Of a stretch of 64,000 bases of DNA, positions 1-11,418 are shown piece by piece. The position numbers and the translations under genes are program-made. Source of the stretch: Pascua guehoae (lineage: Eukaryota; Basidiomycota; Tremellomycetes; Trichosporonales; Trichosporonaceae). The stretch is taken from NCBI GenBank assembly GCA_001600415.1, contig BCJX01000009.1:833962-897961 (forward strand), written 5' to 3'. Position 1 is the stretch's first letter. Each line of letters starts with the position of its first letter. The notes below the pieces were generated by a model. It searched no databases, had not been told where the DNA came from, and saw only the letters and a program-made list of their open reading frames with translations.

Positions 1-20
1 CCCGCCCCCACTAACCCCAG

Positions 21-479
21 TCCCACGCCGACCTCGAAGGCTCCGTGCGCCCCTATGCCCTCACCGACCACATCCACGAGCGCGAAGCCTCGGCCCACCT
101 GGGCGCCCTCGCCGCCCAGCCCGACTTTGCCCTCTCGTTCATCCCCACCGTCGCCCCCTGGTTTTCCGGCATTGTATCCGTCCTCAACGCGCCCCTCGCC
201 CAGTCGATGCGCGCATCCGACATTGTAGACCTGTACGAGGACCGCTACGCATCCGAGCCCCTCGCCCAGGTCCTCAAGGCGGCCCCCGACGTGCGCGACG
301 TGGCCGGCAAGCATGGGTGGCGCGTCGGCGGCGTCCAGGTGCATTCGGGCGGGAAGCGCGTTGTTGTTGTCGGCGCGCTGGATAACCTCCTCAAGGGGGC
401 CGCGACGCAGTGTCTCCAGAACCTCAACCTGGCGCTCGGGTATGACGAGCTCGCGGGCGTGCCGGCGGATAAGCTGTAG
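21..479 (+). CDS. ARG5,6: N-acetyl-gamma-glutamyl-phosphate reductase, C-terminal exon (partial)
   Basis: This is the last exon of the fungal arginine-biosynthesis gene that makes N-acetylglutamate semialdehyde from the acyl phosphate in mitochondria. Only about 152 C-terminal residues are visible. The window opens inside an intron: a CTAAC branch site at 11-15 is followed by a CAG acceptor ending at 20, and the frame is open from 21 to the TAG at 477-479. Family signatures are VRPYALTDHIHERE near the start, FIPTVAPWFSGI in the middle and DNLLKGAATQCLQNLN near the end, all typical of the ArgC dimerisation/catalytic domain. In fungi this domain is usually fused behind acetylglutamate kinase; that half lies outside the window, so the fusion is inferred from the family. 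It converges on the WEE1 gene downstream. Identification is firm; the gene name assumes the usual bifunctional architecture. Confidence 0.9.
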   Translation, partial: SHADLEGSVRPYALTDHIHEREASAHLGALAAQPDFALSFIPTVAPWFSGIVSVLNAPLAQSMRASDIVDLYEDRYASEPLAQVLKAAPDVRDVAGKHGWRVGGVQVHSGGKRVVVVGALDNLLKGAATQCLQNLNLALGYDELAGVPADKL

Positions 480-830
480 ATGTGGGAGCGTATGCATTGG
501 CATCGTGGTGTGCCCGGATGTCAGGAAGGGCGGTGCAAGTGAACGGGGGAGCGGGAGAGCACGGGAACGCGGTGGTCCAAGGGTTGCATGTTGGATTTTG
601 TACGCTGCGAATATACAATGGACGCGGCCGCATCGCTCCAATGATGAACAGTCACTAAACGTACCCCCTCTGCGCATCTAGCCCCCCCACAATAGAGAGA
701 AGCAAGGACACATTGGCAGGCTGCAGTGTCCCCTGCACAAGACACGGAACCGGTGCCAGGTGCCACGTCGCGTACTCTCTACTGTATCCCTGCGCGTGTC
801 CTGCCAATAACTCGAGATACGAGCGTCTCT

Positions 831-924
831 GATGCCACTATGGCAAATGCACGTGGTCTCGGTCTTGATTCTAGTGATACCACTGTGGCAACTGCACGTG
901 GTCTCCGAGAGTCTTGATTCCAGT
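831..924. repeat. Imperfect tandem duplication with two CACGTG E-boxes
   Basis: Two diverged copies of a unit of about 45-49 bases lie head to tail (831-875 and 876-924). Each carries a palindromic CACGTG (850-855 and 895-900) followed by GTCTC and, later, TCTTGATTC. CACGTG is the classic bHLH (Cbf1/Pho4-type) site. The location is downstream of both flanking genes, so a promoter role is not obvious. Confidence 0.6.
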
Positions 925-1644
925 CTTGGGTGGAGCGTGTCACACTCGAACACGTCAACGCAGCAGAACAGCAACACGAATTAAATGTGGCCATACTTTC
1001 CAGTTGCCCCCGGTTACAACCTGGCTGTTTTCTCGAATCCGCCTCCTGTCGCACTGCGCGGCGGGTTGGAGTGGAGCGCAACAACGTAAGAACGTGTGGG
1101 GATAGGACCCGACGTGCACATACACACGGGTCCTTGCAAGTATTGGCGAGGACGCCCATTGCTCCCCCCCTCGTACTTGCGACATTTTATCAGCAGGACC
1201 ACTTGGCACGGCCACAATGTGGTCTCGAGAGTCGAGGATAGTCGGTCCAGGATAGTCTAGTCGGCCTTGGTGGGGCGTTCGACATTGAGTTTGGTATTTC
1301 CTGCCTGCACCCATGGCAAGAAACGAGCAAGAAAATCCATCTCATTTTATTACTGATTGTTTTATTTATTACCTGCCGCGAGGTCCAGCGAGTCGGGCAC
1401 CGGGAAAATTCGTGCAGAACAATGCGTTCACAACAGATTGATGTGGTGCAACATTATCACAGCATTGTCATGACGAAGTAATGTCATTCTTTGGCTTTAC
1501 GGTTATCGTCCTGCCAATTTCCCGGCCACAATAGCACGAGGCTCTTGTGCCCAGCCTGGACGTTGGTGCAACATGGATGCAACATATGCCCTCCCCAGAC
1601 TTGACCACAGACTGTGATTAATTCAAGAGGGCGTGTGCCCTTTA

Positions 1645-1693
1645 TCGCTCGTCGCACCCGTTGCACCCGTTGCACCCATGGCACCCGTTGCAC
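1645..1693. repeat. Nonamer minisatellite (GTTGCACCC-like)
   Basis: About five consecutive 9-base units related to GTTGCACCC, with substitutions (GTCGCACCC, ATGGCACCC). It is non-coding and lies in the spacer between convergent genes. Confidence 0.6.
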
Positions 1694-2071
1694 CGATATA
1701 TGATGCGGTCGTGTGATCAGAGGTCCATGCGCCGTCATGTCGTGCACTGACGGCATGGCATTGCGGTGTGCGATCGGTCGATTGCCGAGGACAGGATATT
1801 GGGTCTGATGACAATCGACCGACGGTACGGCGCTCGGACCGTCAATCAGCCATCTGCCGCCTCCTGAGATCCTAGAGATCCTGGGGTAATCATGTGCTTC
1901 AGCTTTGGCATGGTGCGAGGACGGTGCACGGGCCGCTGCCACCCCAGCCAGATGGGACGCAGTTTCCACCTCCTCACTTGGACCCATCCTTGCTCCCGCC
2001 AGACAGATGCAGCTCATACATGTCATTTTCTTTGTCTTCGGATGTTCATGAATAGTGGTTGGTGTTCTATA

Positions 2072-5000
2072 CTATGCCGTCTCGCCCAGAATATACTCTA
2101 CCCACCCCTCGGCCTCTTCTGCCAGTGCGGGACCCGCCTTCCACTTGGCCGCCTCCAAGCCCTGAGAATAATCGCCAGCCTCCGTCACCATTGCCGCACG
2201 CGCGCGCTGCATGACTGGGAGGCTGCCAATGTCGTCCAGTGTCATCCGCGCCGTCGGCTCGGCGGTCATCATGTGCTTCATCGTGGCGAGGAGCGTCGCC
2301 GAGACGGCAGGTGCAGGGGGGTCGCCAGGGAACCCCATGTCCATCACCCGTGTCTGGCCGCGTTCCACGTAGTGGTCGCCAATATCGGAAAAGTCGTCAT
2401 TACGGAGCTTGACCCAGGCATCGCCATCTTTCTGTTAGCAACAAGGTCGGCGGCGGAGAAAATGCAAGCCAGACTCACTCGAAGGAAGGACAATGTTCAG
2501 GGCCGCTTCCAGAACCAAAGTACCCAAACTTTCCGGTCAGCTAGAGTCATTGCGTCCCACGAGCCGACTCACCTGAAAACGTCGGCTGCGGGGCCGGGAG
2601 TCGCGTCGCGAAGAATCTCGGGGGCCAGATACTCTCTGTCGCCTTCGAGCTCGCGGTCGAGCAGAGAAGAGAGGAACGGTCGGGAATCGCCAAAATCGGC
2701 AAAGGGGGTCGTATTATTGTCGTGCGCCGGTGTACAAAAGGTGCTCATACCAAAGTCGGCGACTTTGAGCGACCCCTCGGAGGTGATGAGCACATTGGAT
2801 GGTTTAAAGTCTAGATGGAGAATATTATTCTTGTGGATAAACGCGAGGGCCGAGGTGAGCTCGACGAGCACCTTCCACACACGGCCCTCGCCGAGGCCGC
2901 CAGTGTCACCGAGCGACCCGAGGAACCGCGACAGGTCGCCACACTCGACCAACTCGGTCCGAATGTACAGCCGCCCAGACTGCTCCCACGAGTCTGCAAA
3001 CTTGATAATGTGTGGATGTGGTGTCCGCGAAAGCTGCTTGAGGATGGCCACCTCTTCGAGCTGGCGGAAGCGGTTTTTGGTGCCAGTATATGGTCGTCCC
3101 GTCTTGACCGCCCACGTGGTGTTATCCGCCTTTGAGCGGACCTTCCACACGCTGCTAAACTCGCCATTGCCCAGGGCTTGCACGAGCACATAGTCGCGTT
3201 CCAGCCGTCCCGCACCAGCCACGCGTGCGGCATCAGGGATAAAGCCATCTGCGATTGCCACACTTGCAACTGGTGTGCTTGGGCCAAGACCACCGTGCGA
3301 GCGGAAAGTGGCTGCTAGCATGGGGTTGGATGACCGAGCAACAGGCCCGCGGGTGAGCTGGCGGACACGGTTGGCAGGAAACGGGCTTGTTGAAGGCGAT
3401 GCAATGTCAATCGATGCTCGCCGGGCAAACGGGTACTGTGCACTCGTGGCAGAGGTCGGTGACGGTGTCGAGATTCCACACTTGGGTTGGACTGTCATAT
3501 TAGCGCTTGAGAAAGAAAAAAAAATGGCTCAGGTACGCACTAGCTGCCAGCGGGAGCGGTTTGGTCGGTGTCGCGGGAGAGTAGGCCATATCGCTCATCG
3601 TGTCACTTCCAGCAGAGCTAAACATAGCACTGCCTTTGCGGCGCAGACCTCTGCCGCCGCCAATACTGCTTGCAGTGGATGACATGCGTGCGTGGCCATG
3701 AGGTCGTCCAAAGGCGCCATTGTCGCTCGCCGTCGAAGGTAAGCGAACGTGTCCTCCGCTAACCGTCCGCTGGAACGAGGTCGTAGCGCGGAAGGGCCGG
3801 ATAGGCGAGACCGGGTCTTCGTCGATCGAGTCTTCCAGCTCATCCGTGTCTGTCATGGAACCTGCCCGGGGCCGGGTTGGTGGCTCAGTCTCGCGTGTGG
3901 ACGTTGGGGGCGCGGCCATTGGTGACCAACTGCGTGTCTTGGCCATTTCTTGAAACCGTGGCAGACTGTGACGTCCACCTCGTTTCTTGACCAGCCCCGC
4001 CGATGCAAATGCGGCGGGTGACGGCTTGTCGTCACCAAACAGCTGAGCCACAGGGGTGCCAAACAATGGAACCGGCTTGGCCCCCTGGGGCTCGGTCGCA
4101 CCACGCCGTGCGTTTGGCCGTGATGCAAGACCTGCCAGTCGTGACGGCTTTGCACGAGCCGGCGTCGATTTTGCAAGGGGTCTTGGACTCGAGGCAGCAG
4201 TGCCGCGCTTGTCCAGCCGCGACTTGAATGAGAGCGACGGAGCCGAAGGCGAGTGTGGGATACCCGGCGTGAGAGGATGAGGAAGACCCGGAATCGACGT
4301 CCGCCTCGCCGACCGTAACGGCGAATAGTCGAGATCACGCTCGCTTGGCTCACTGGAAGGTTGGTTCGGCAGGGGGCTGCCCGGACGACCCGGGGTGAGT
4401 TCACTGCAGGAGTTGCGCTCGGCCCCAACACGTGTAAGAAAGGCGGCAAACGAGTCGCCACTGCTGTGTTCATAGGGCTCAGACGTGCGACGCGGAAGGA
4501 CGCCTTCCGGGATTCCAGCATCGGGATGGAGATGACCATCAAAGGACGCTTTGCGTGGTCGCGCCGCCTTGGATCGTTGCTGTAGGTACCCGGTCGATCG
4601 ACTGAGCGATTCGTCTTGGGTACGTTTTGCCGCCGACGAAGTCGATCCGATGCGCGATACAAAGAAGGGATGGGATAGATCGGCACCGATGCTGTGCGAA
4701 GGCTCGGCAGCGAGTGTGCGCTTGCTCATGAGCGGCGAGTCATCACCGGGGCTGCGTTGTAACACTGCAGTTGGCGATAACACGGCATTGTTGGCCTTGC
4801 TGGACCCAGGAAATTGCCGGCTAGGGGTGACGGGATCGACCGAGTCAAAGAAGCTGGCATTGTCGTTCCAGATGGACACTACGCTTGGGCGGGGTAGTTG
4901 AGCAACATGACGTCCAGATGACAGGAATGACGAGTTGCTCGTGCAGCTACCGCTTCCGTCGTCTGCGTCAACCGATGATGCCGACCTGGGCGTCTGTCGG

Positions 5001-6019
5001 ACGAATGATGGACTGGCAGCATCGTGCAGCTCGGGTAAGACGTCCTGCTCCTCGGTCCACTCGTCGCCTTTGGCCCACTCGCCGACGGATGCGGTAGACG
5101 AGCTTCCCCTCTTCTTGTTTGGCCGAGGTGCCCAAGAGGGTGGCGAACTCATGTCAAAGTTGAACCCACCAGTCTTGGTGGCGGTAAACGGGCTGCCTAG
5201 TAACGAGTGGATGACGGGCATGGGAGCCGTATTTGGGTACGTCAGCTCGCGCCCGTCCAGTGGCGCGGGGGTGTGGAGACGGTGCAATCGAGGAAGGCGA
5301 CGGGGGGTGTCGGTCTCCGTGGCCGGAGTCGACAGTGTTGGTGGTGTGCTGGACGACGCGTCATGGGTCATTGCCTCTGGTGATCTAGACGGGCCAGGTG
5401 CGAAGGGCGGGGTCGAATGAGAATGAGATAGCGAGAAGTGGGACAATGTTTGTGAGAGCTGTTGGAGCGTCGTCAGCCGTTGTAGACGCGGGCCCGTGTG
5501 GCGTTACTTGTGACATACCAAGGGAACCGACATCTCACGTCTGCGCTGGCCCCTCTTCCACCCGCTAGCCTTCTCCCTTACCCTAGGCGAACGGCACGGA
5601 CTCGTCGCCGCATGCGCCACGGGGTTTCCGTCAGGAGCGTTCCAGTGAAGCGGGCTTGCAAGTTGGGGGTTTTGCGGGGGTTCGTCGTTTGGCAGCTCCA
5701 ATGGTGGTAATGGCGGCGGCCTTGGGGCAGACAATTCTGGTTGTGGGGCGTGTCCATGTGCGGCGCTCGACGACGAGCTCGATGTCGAGCCAGCTCGCGT
5801 CAGACCGTAGCTTGAGCTGCGTGAGAGGGACGAAGATGATGGCTGGGTAGACCGTAAAGGAGGAGTCCCTGCATGACCATGGGCATTTCGGGGTGATGGC
5901 GATGCACGTGCACGCTTCGGTGAGCGGCACATACCTTCTGGTACGCCCTCAGCGTCCATGTCGATCGAGGGCGACTGGCGGCGCAGGTAGCGATAGTGTG
6001 TCGTATACGCCGATACCAT
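2072..6019 (-). CDS. WEE1: WEE1-family mitotic inhibitor protein kinase
   Basis: Encodes a predicted 1247-residue kinase of the Wee1/Swe1 family, which phosphorylates the inhibitory tyrosine of the mitotic CDK. Exons, in coding order: 6019-5519, 5458-3541, 3491-2573, 2528-2479, 2427-2072; all joins keep phase. The first two-thirds is a Ser/Pro-rich disordered regulatory region. The kinase domain starts near residue 905: glycine loop GNGEFSSVWK (about 914), AVK lysine, catalytic HLDFKPSN (about 1020), ADFGMST and EGDREYLAPE. HLD instead of HRD and EGDREY are Wee1 hallmarks, and the exon 4-5 join restores the Wee1-like segment VLPSNGDAWVKLR. The second exon carries many SP/TP sites suited to CDK feedback. 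The start at 6019 is the furthest upstream ATG in that open frame; later in-frame ATGs (5959, 5932) are possible. A TATA-like element lies about 110 bases upstream. Confidence 0.9.
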
Positions 6020-6128
6020 CGACTCTTGTTTTCCTTTCACACGAGCAGCACCACGTCGACGCCGCGGCAGTGTTGGGAAGGGGAGTGAGAAGGGGGCAGT
6101 GGCCCAGTGTCGCCCGGTGGTGGCGACG

Positions 6129-6137
6129 TTTTATAAA
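6129..6137 (-). promoter_or_regulatory. TATA-like box upstream of WEE1
   Basis: The minus strand reads TTTATAAAA about 110 bases before the proposed WEE1 start. Position and sequence fit a core promoter element; this is not tested. Confidence 0.4.
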
Positions 6138-6446
6138 GAGGCGATGGTGGGAGATGGGAGCCGTGTTTATGCCCCGGAGGGGTTGAATGTGGAATGGATG
6201 AATGTATGTAAAGCAAGAGGAGCGTGTGTGTGTTTTGGTGACAAGTGGCGTGACAATAAGAACAAAGAGTCGTCGTCCTAGTCGTCCGCGGACGTTTGGG
6301 TTCGAGCAAGGAAGAGCCGAACCGACCCAAATGGGGGTTTGGAGGCGCCGAGGGACGACGGGGGGCGGTGGGGGGGGGGCGGTAGCGCGGCTGGGCGTCT
6401 TTTGGTGAACAACAGGTTGGTACAGTAGGCTGTAGCACTAGGTTGA

Positions 6447-6468
6447 TGCGTGCGTGCGTGCGTGCGTG
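6447..6468. repeat. (TGCG)n microsatellite
   Basis: More than five consecutive TGCG units in the WEE1/RCC1 spacer. Confidence 0.8.
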
Positions 6469-6886
6469 TCGACGCGTCTGGCGTCGTTTGTGGTGCGGTA
6501 TGCGCGCGCCTCGCCGATGTCAACCGACCTTACTCGTTTGGGTGGCGGCGGTGGCGACGCTGTCTGCCTGCCTGTCGGTCCACAATGCCAGCCAGAGGGG
6601 CAGGGCGCGCAGAGGGATCTCTTGAGACGGACTGGACAGCCAAGCCAAGCCAGGCAATTGCGAGGCGGCGTACGTCCCTTGGTGGGTCCAAGCGGAGAGC
6701 GGCAAAAGGAAGGAAGGAAGCAAGGACAGGAGGAGTAGTGGTGTCGACTGGACTGGGTGGTCTGTTATGAAGAGATGTGAGAAACCTGGACGAGGACTGT
6801 GCAATGGGCCTTTGGTAAAAGGGTTTTGGACTGGAAAGCAGGGAGGTTGAGCAAGGAGGGGAGGGAGGTCCCAAAGCAGGTCCCCA

Positions 6887-6905
6887 AGGCAGGCAGGCAG
6901 GCAGG
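6887..6905. repeat. (GGCA)n microsatellite
   Basis: About four and a half GGCA units in the WEE1/RCC1 spacer. Confidence 0.75.
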
Positions 6906-7825
6906 TCCCAAGGATGGGTAACGCTTTGTCCTAAGGATTCTACTGTTACAGGAAAACGAGGTATGTGGTGGCGGCAGCGGCGTTGGCAGGCGTCCCTTTT
7001 GCTTAGTTGTTGGACGCGTAGACACTGACAGACTGACTGACGGGGTCCATTTAGGGTGCGGTTCAGGCACAGGCACCGGTTTAGAAATACAGTCTGTGAT
7101 TGGTTAATAAGCTGGGGGGTGGGGATCTGGACAACAGAGTCTGTCAACAAAACAAGTAGTCATGCTGTAAACCTGTCCAGCCATGTACGTAAAACCCCGG
7201 GCCATGCACCTCACACTTGCGTCTGCTCTTTCGGTAACGCTTACGTAAATGTCATATACCCAGTTGCACTTTGACGCGTCACGCGAGATGAACGCGTCTC
7301 GTGATTCTCACATAATTAAATACTTCCGCCTGCGTCTGAATTTACCCAGCCCCCCCCCTTTATCAAGTAATGCCATTAGCTTATTTGTTTCCCCGTTTAG
7401 TAAATTCCGTGTCATCTTTTGTTGACACAATCAATCAATAATGTGCGCGTCAGGTCAGGGGGGGGGACGCTGGCTGGCGGGGATTTTGTTGATTTGGGTT
7501 TTGAGGCAGGCAGGTCACAAGAGTGGCACCCAGGCAGGCGGCGACCAAGCCATCACGTCCATCCCGATCTCTGGCAGAGGTGGGCGTAAACACTTGCAAG
7601 TATCCACACTTTTGTCTTTGAATCAATCCATCACCCCTTCACATACCACCTCTTAATTTACAGCAAGCGAGAGAGCCCTTTGCCGTGCACACATCCCTCA
7701 CTGCACACATTTTCTGGTAAGACTCTGGCTGCGCACGCGGCAGCATAAAGGGTGTGCGCAAGTTTCTGACACTGGCAGATCTCGTCCGTCCATCCCCCAA
7801 ACAACCTCCCAACACTCTACCAGCA

Positions 7826-10292
7826 ATGCCTCCCCGTGGTGAGTCTGGTCTTGCATGCATCCATGGACATCCTCGCTGATGTGTGCTCTAGCCACGACGC
7901 GGGTAACCGCTTCGGCAAAGGCAAAGGCCGAGCCCAAGGCCGCACCGAAGCCCAAGGCAAAGGCGGCGGCGGCGAAGAAGGACGACGACGACGAGACCAA
8001 GCCCAAGAAGACTGCGACCAAGGCAGCAGCCAAGCCCGCGGCAAAGGCCACAACCAAGACCACCAAGGCAAAGACCACGACCGCTGCATCCAAAAAGGCC
8101 GAGACTACCAAGAAGGCGGCCACGAAGAAGGCGGCGGCGACCAAGAGCTCACCGACCAAGGCCAAGGCCACTAAAGCGAAGACGACCAAGGAAACCAAAG
8201 AGACCAAGGAGACCAAGGAGAAGGTGGCAAAGGTGGCAAAGGTGGCCAAGCCCAAGGCCGCCGCTACCAAGCCCAAGGAGGAAAAGCCTGTTGCTGTGCC
8301 GAAGCCAGCGGCGAGCAAGAAGCGCGCGCGTTCGCCCGAGCCGGCCGAGCGACCCAGGAAGGAGCCCGTTCCCGTCAAGCGGCGCCGCACGGGTCCGCTC
8401 GTCAACGCCATTCCTGGTCCTGGTACGTCTACATGTCCAGACATGCCGTATACTGACTGTAGCTCCTGCAAACCTCCAGCTCTTTGTATGGGGTACCGGC
8501 GACATGGGTCAGTTTGGCGAGGGTCCGGATGAGCTGGACGAGAAGCCGCGCCCGCAGAAGCAGAAGTGGTGAGTCAACCAAAGTGGCACGGGCCGATGTG
8601 ATGGCAAAACATGAACACGCGTTGACGCATGCAGGCTCGCAGAGAAGCTCGAGGACGGCGAGCTGGGCAGCGCACCCGACGTTGGCGGCATCGAGGCTGT
8701 TGCCGCCGGTGGCATGCACTCGCTTGCGATTGACGAGCAGGGCCACGTGCGCTCGTGGGGTATCAACGACAATGCGTGCCTGGGCCGCGTGACCAACAAC
8801 GTCACTGACCCGTCCAACCCCGAGGAGAAGATCCCCAACGAGGATCTCGAGGCGTACCCGTACGTTGTCGAGGACCTCGCAAAGGCCGGTTTCCGCGCCG
8901 TCAAGGTCGCGGCTGGCGACAGCATCAGTGTCGCCGTCTCGGACAAGGGCGAGCTGCGTGCATGGGGCAGCTTCCGCGTGAGTCTCAACCGCCCCTATCG
9001 CGTGTGTGCTTGATTTGACTGACGCTGTGCAGTCGGATGAGGGTGTCATGGGCTTTTACGCCGACGAGAAGAAGGACCTGTTCCAGTTCACCCCCGTCGA
9101 GCTGGACGCGCTCCGCAGCGTCGAAGTCGTTGACGCTGTATGCGGTGCCGACCACGTGCTCGCACTCACGTCGGACGGCTACGTCTACTCGTGGGGCAAG
9201 CAGCAGCAGGGCCAGCTCGGCTGGAAGACGTCGGAGCGCCACCCGCGCAAGTGCCTCGACCCGCAGCGTCTCCAGCTGCGCAAGATTGTCCACGTTGCCG
9301 CCGGCCAGTACCACTCGTTTGCCGTCGACGTCGACGGCAAGGTGTACGCGTGGGGCCTCAACTCGTTCAACCAGCTCGGCATTGACAGTGGCGACGACGT
9401 GACTGTCCTCCGCCCCACGGTCGTCACTGCGCTCCTCCCCGAGAACCACGACGGCGCAAAGGTCATTCAGATGGCCGGCGGCGAGCACCACTCGCTCTTC
9501 CTCTTTGACAATGGCGAGGTCTGGGGTGTCGGCCGCTGCGACGCCAACCAGCTCGGCCTCGCCGACGACCACCCGGCCCAGAAGGGCCTTGCCGAGCGCC
9601 GCCAGGAGAAGAATGACGCCCGCGAGCAAAAGGTCAAGGAGGCGCAGGCTGCCCTTGACGCCGTCAAGAATGTCGAGCACCCAAACCGCAACCTCGTCGA
9701 AAGGGCCGAGGACGAGCTCGCAAAGGCAAAGGAGGCCATTGGCCGTGCCGTCGACGAAATGGTCCCCGAGCCAGTCCGCGTGAGTCGAGCTGCCCTTGTC
9801 TTGTGTCACCGTCACTATTCTTTCACATTCTTTACATTGTTGCATCCGCGGACGTGCATGAGCTTGCTCCATCCTGGTAGCGCGTACCGACGTTTCCCTC
9901 CCAAACGGCCTGAACCCCTCATACCCATTCCGTCTTCTCCATTCATTCATCCCCATCTTCACCATTAACCGCAGATCCCTTTCCCCCCCGTCCCCGAATC
10001 CTACGAGTCTCCCCCCGCGATGCCCCCCTACTCTGAGGAAACCACCAACCCCGTTGCCGCAATCGCCGCTGGTCTGCGGTACAACCTCGCCGTCTCGCGC
10101 GCGGGCCACGCATACAGCTGGGGCTACAGCTCGGAGGGCCAGCTCGGCCTCGGCGGATCCACCGAGACGGTCCAGACGCCCACGTACGTGCGCTCAAAGG
10201 AGCTCCGGCCATACGACGCCGTCCGCGCCTCGGGCGGCGGCCAGCACGCCGTCCTCCTCGCAAAGCTCCGCCCCGTCGCAAACGGCGCCTAA
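7826..10292 (+). CDS. RCC1: RCC1/PIM1-type Ran guanine-nucleotide exchange factor with H1-like tail
   Basis: Predicted 685-residue exchange factor that loads Ran with GTP on chromatin. Exons: 7826-7838, 7892-8422, 8463-8568, 8635-8977, 9033-9779, 9975-10292, all in phase. The start is the ATG in CAGCAATGCC followed by a 13-base first exon. Residues 1 to about 180 form a Lys/Ala/Thr-rich tail with KKA, TKAK and TKET runs that resembles histone H1 and ends in a basic KKRARSPEP...KRRRTG segment (likely nuclear localisation). The seven-bladed propeller follows, with repeats such as LFVWGTGDMGQFGEG, GGMHSLAIDEQG, CGADHVLALTSDG, AAGQYHSFAVD and SWGYSSEGQLGLGG. Blade 5/6 carries an inserted charged helix of about 60 residues (from AERRQEKND). 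The last intron, 195 bases, is longer than its neighbours. It converges on the TOG gene. Confidence 0.93.
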
Positions 10293-11418
10293 GTGAGAGT
10301 GACACGAAGACGAGTAGAATTAGACGAAGGGCAAAGAGTAAAAGTAGGCGAGTGAAAGCAAAGCACATAGGACCGACGCGGGTGTATGAGATTTGGCCCT
10401 GGCCCGATCTTGATCCATCCCCCCGTCCACTCCCGCATGGCACCGTTGGTCTGCCGGGGGCGGGTCGGCAGCGTAGGTCACGTAGACGCTTCGTGTCGTG
10501 GTTTCGATTCATTTCAATTGCACTCTGATAGCATGCACGTTTATTTGCAAGATGGACGCCTGGATAGAGCAGGTGCCAGGACAAGGACAAGTACAGGACC
10601 GAACAAGACGGCCGAAACAGCTGGGCTTGATGTGGACGTCACTACAACGGCTGGTACTGGGCCCACTGGTTACCCCCATGCCGCATGGCGGGAAGGCCCA
10701 CTGTTAGCGGCCTGATGGGGGTATGTGCCCCGCGGACGCCCCGCCACGACACATACTGACATGATGCCGATAACGCTGTCAGAGTCGAACCCGTGTGCTG
10801 GCGGTGCTGCTGGCGTTGGTGCGCGGTCATGGTCGGGGTGCTGGCAACAGGTCCCAAGAGGTCCCTTGACCGCTCCCTTGGCCTACCGACGAGTGCGAGC
10901 ACGCGCCAAAGGAGCCGAGCTTGCTGCCGGTGGTTTGGTGATGCGTTCCAGGAAACGCAGGCCGGTGCGTGGGAACGCGTCAACCCCTCGATCAGAAGCA
11001 TGAATGGTGGTTGTCCCACCCCTCAGTCGGATGGATGGATGGTGGTTGTTCGGCGTGGTGTGATGGCGGACAGCCTGTAAAATGCCTAACCATCCACATA
11101 GCTACTTGCCTCGCTGCCTCTCAGCCATTGACATTGATCTGTCACCTCTGAAAGTGTTCCATCCCAAGCACGTGTCTTCTCAAGCCACAATGCATGCGCC
11201 GTGCCAATGATACAATGTGTACTGTTACGATGCCTTTTGCTGCTACCATGCTACCTCTGTGTGCCAAATTGCCTGCTGCTGCGCGCACCGCGGATTGACC
11301 AAGTGTCGACTGCCCGCCTTGACCTCTGGGGGAGCTTGCTCGCCGGTGGGTCCGAGCACATCGAGTTCGCTCTTGTGACAGTGTGGCGCTCGCCACTCTG
11401 GCTGTGCTCGGGTCACTT
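10293..11418. other. Intergenic region between convergent genes
   Basis: A 1.1 kb spacer between the stop codons of RCC1 (+) and the TOG-domain gene (-). It presumably holds both 3' UTRs. No gene, tRNA or clear repeat family was recognised. Confidence 0.5.

Larger units (their letters stand above)
480..2071. other. Intergenic region between convergent genes
   Basis: This 1.6 kb stretch lies between the 3' ends of ARG5,6 (+) and WEE1 (-). I see no coding gene. It holds a tandem duplication carrying two CACGTG boxes (831-924) and a nonamer minisatellite (about 1645-1693). It is long for a convergent spacer in such a compact block, so a non-coding transcript is possible but nothing in the sequence proves one. 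Confidence 0.6.
6020..7825. other. Divergent promoter region between WEE1 and RCC1
   Basis: A 1.8 kb gap holding the 5' sides of WEE1 (-) and RCC1 (+). It includes a TGCG microsatellite (6447-6468), a GGCA microsatellite (about 6887-6905), and an AT-richer segment near 7280-7440. No convincing coding gene is seen; the open frames are low-complexity or antisense artefacts. Confidence 0.55.

Noticed and set aside
1892..3193. Plus-strand frame of 433 codons opposite WEE1
   Set aside because: Antisense to the kinase exons, which carry all catalytic motifs and consistent introns.
8423..9032. Short plus-strand frames ignoring the RCC1 introns
   Set aside because: Each ends at stop codons inside introns; the spliced model restores continuous RCC1 repeats.
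8985..10109. Minus-strand frame of about 374 codons opposite RCC1
   Set aside because: Antisense shadow of RCC1 exons 5-6, with no splice logic and no recognisable domain.
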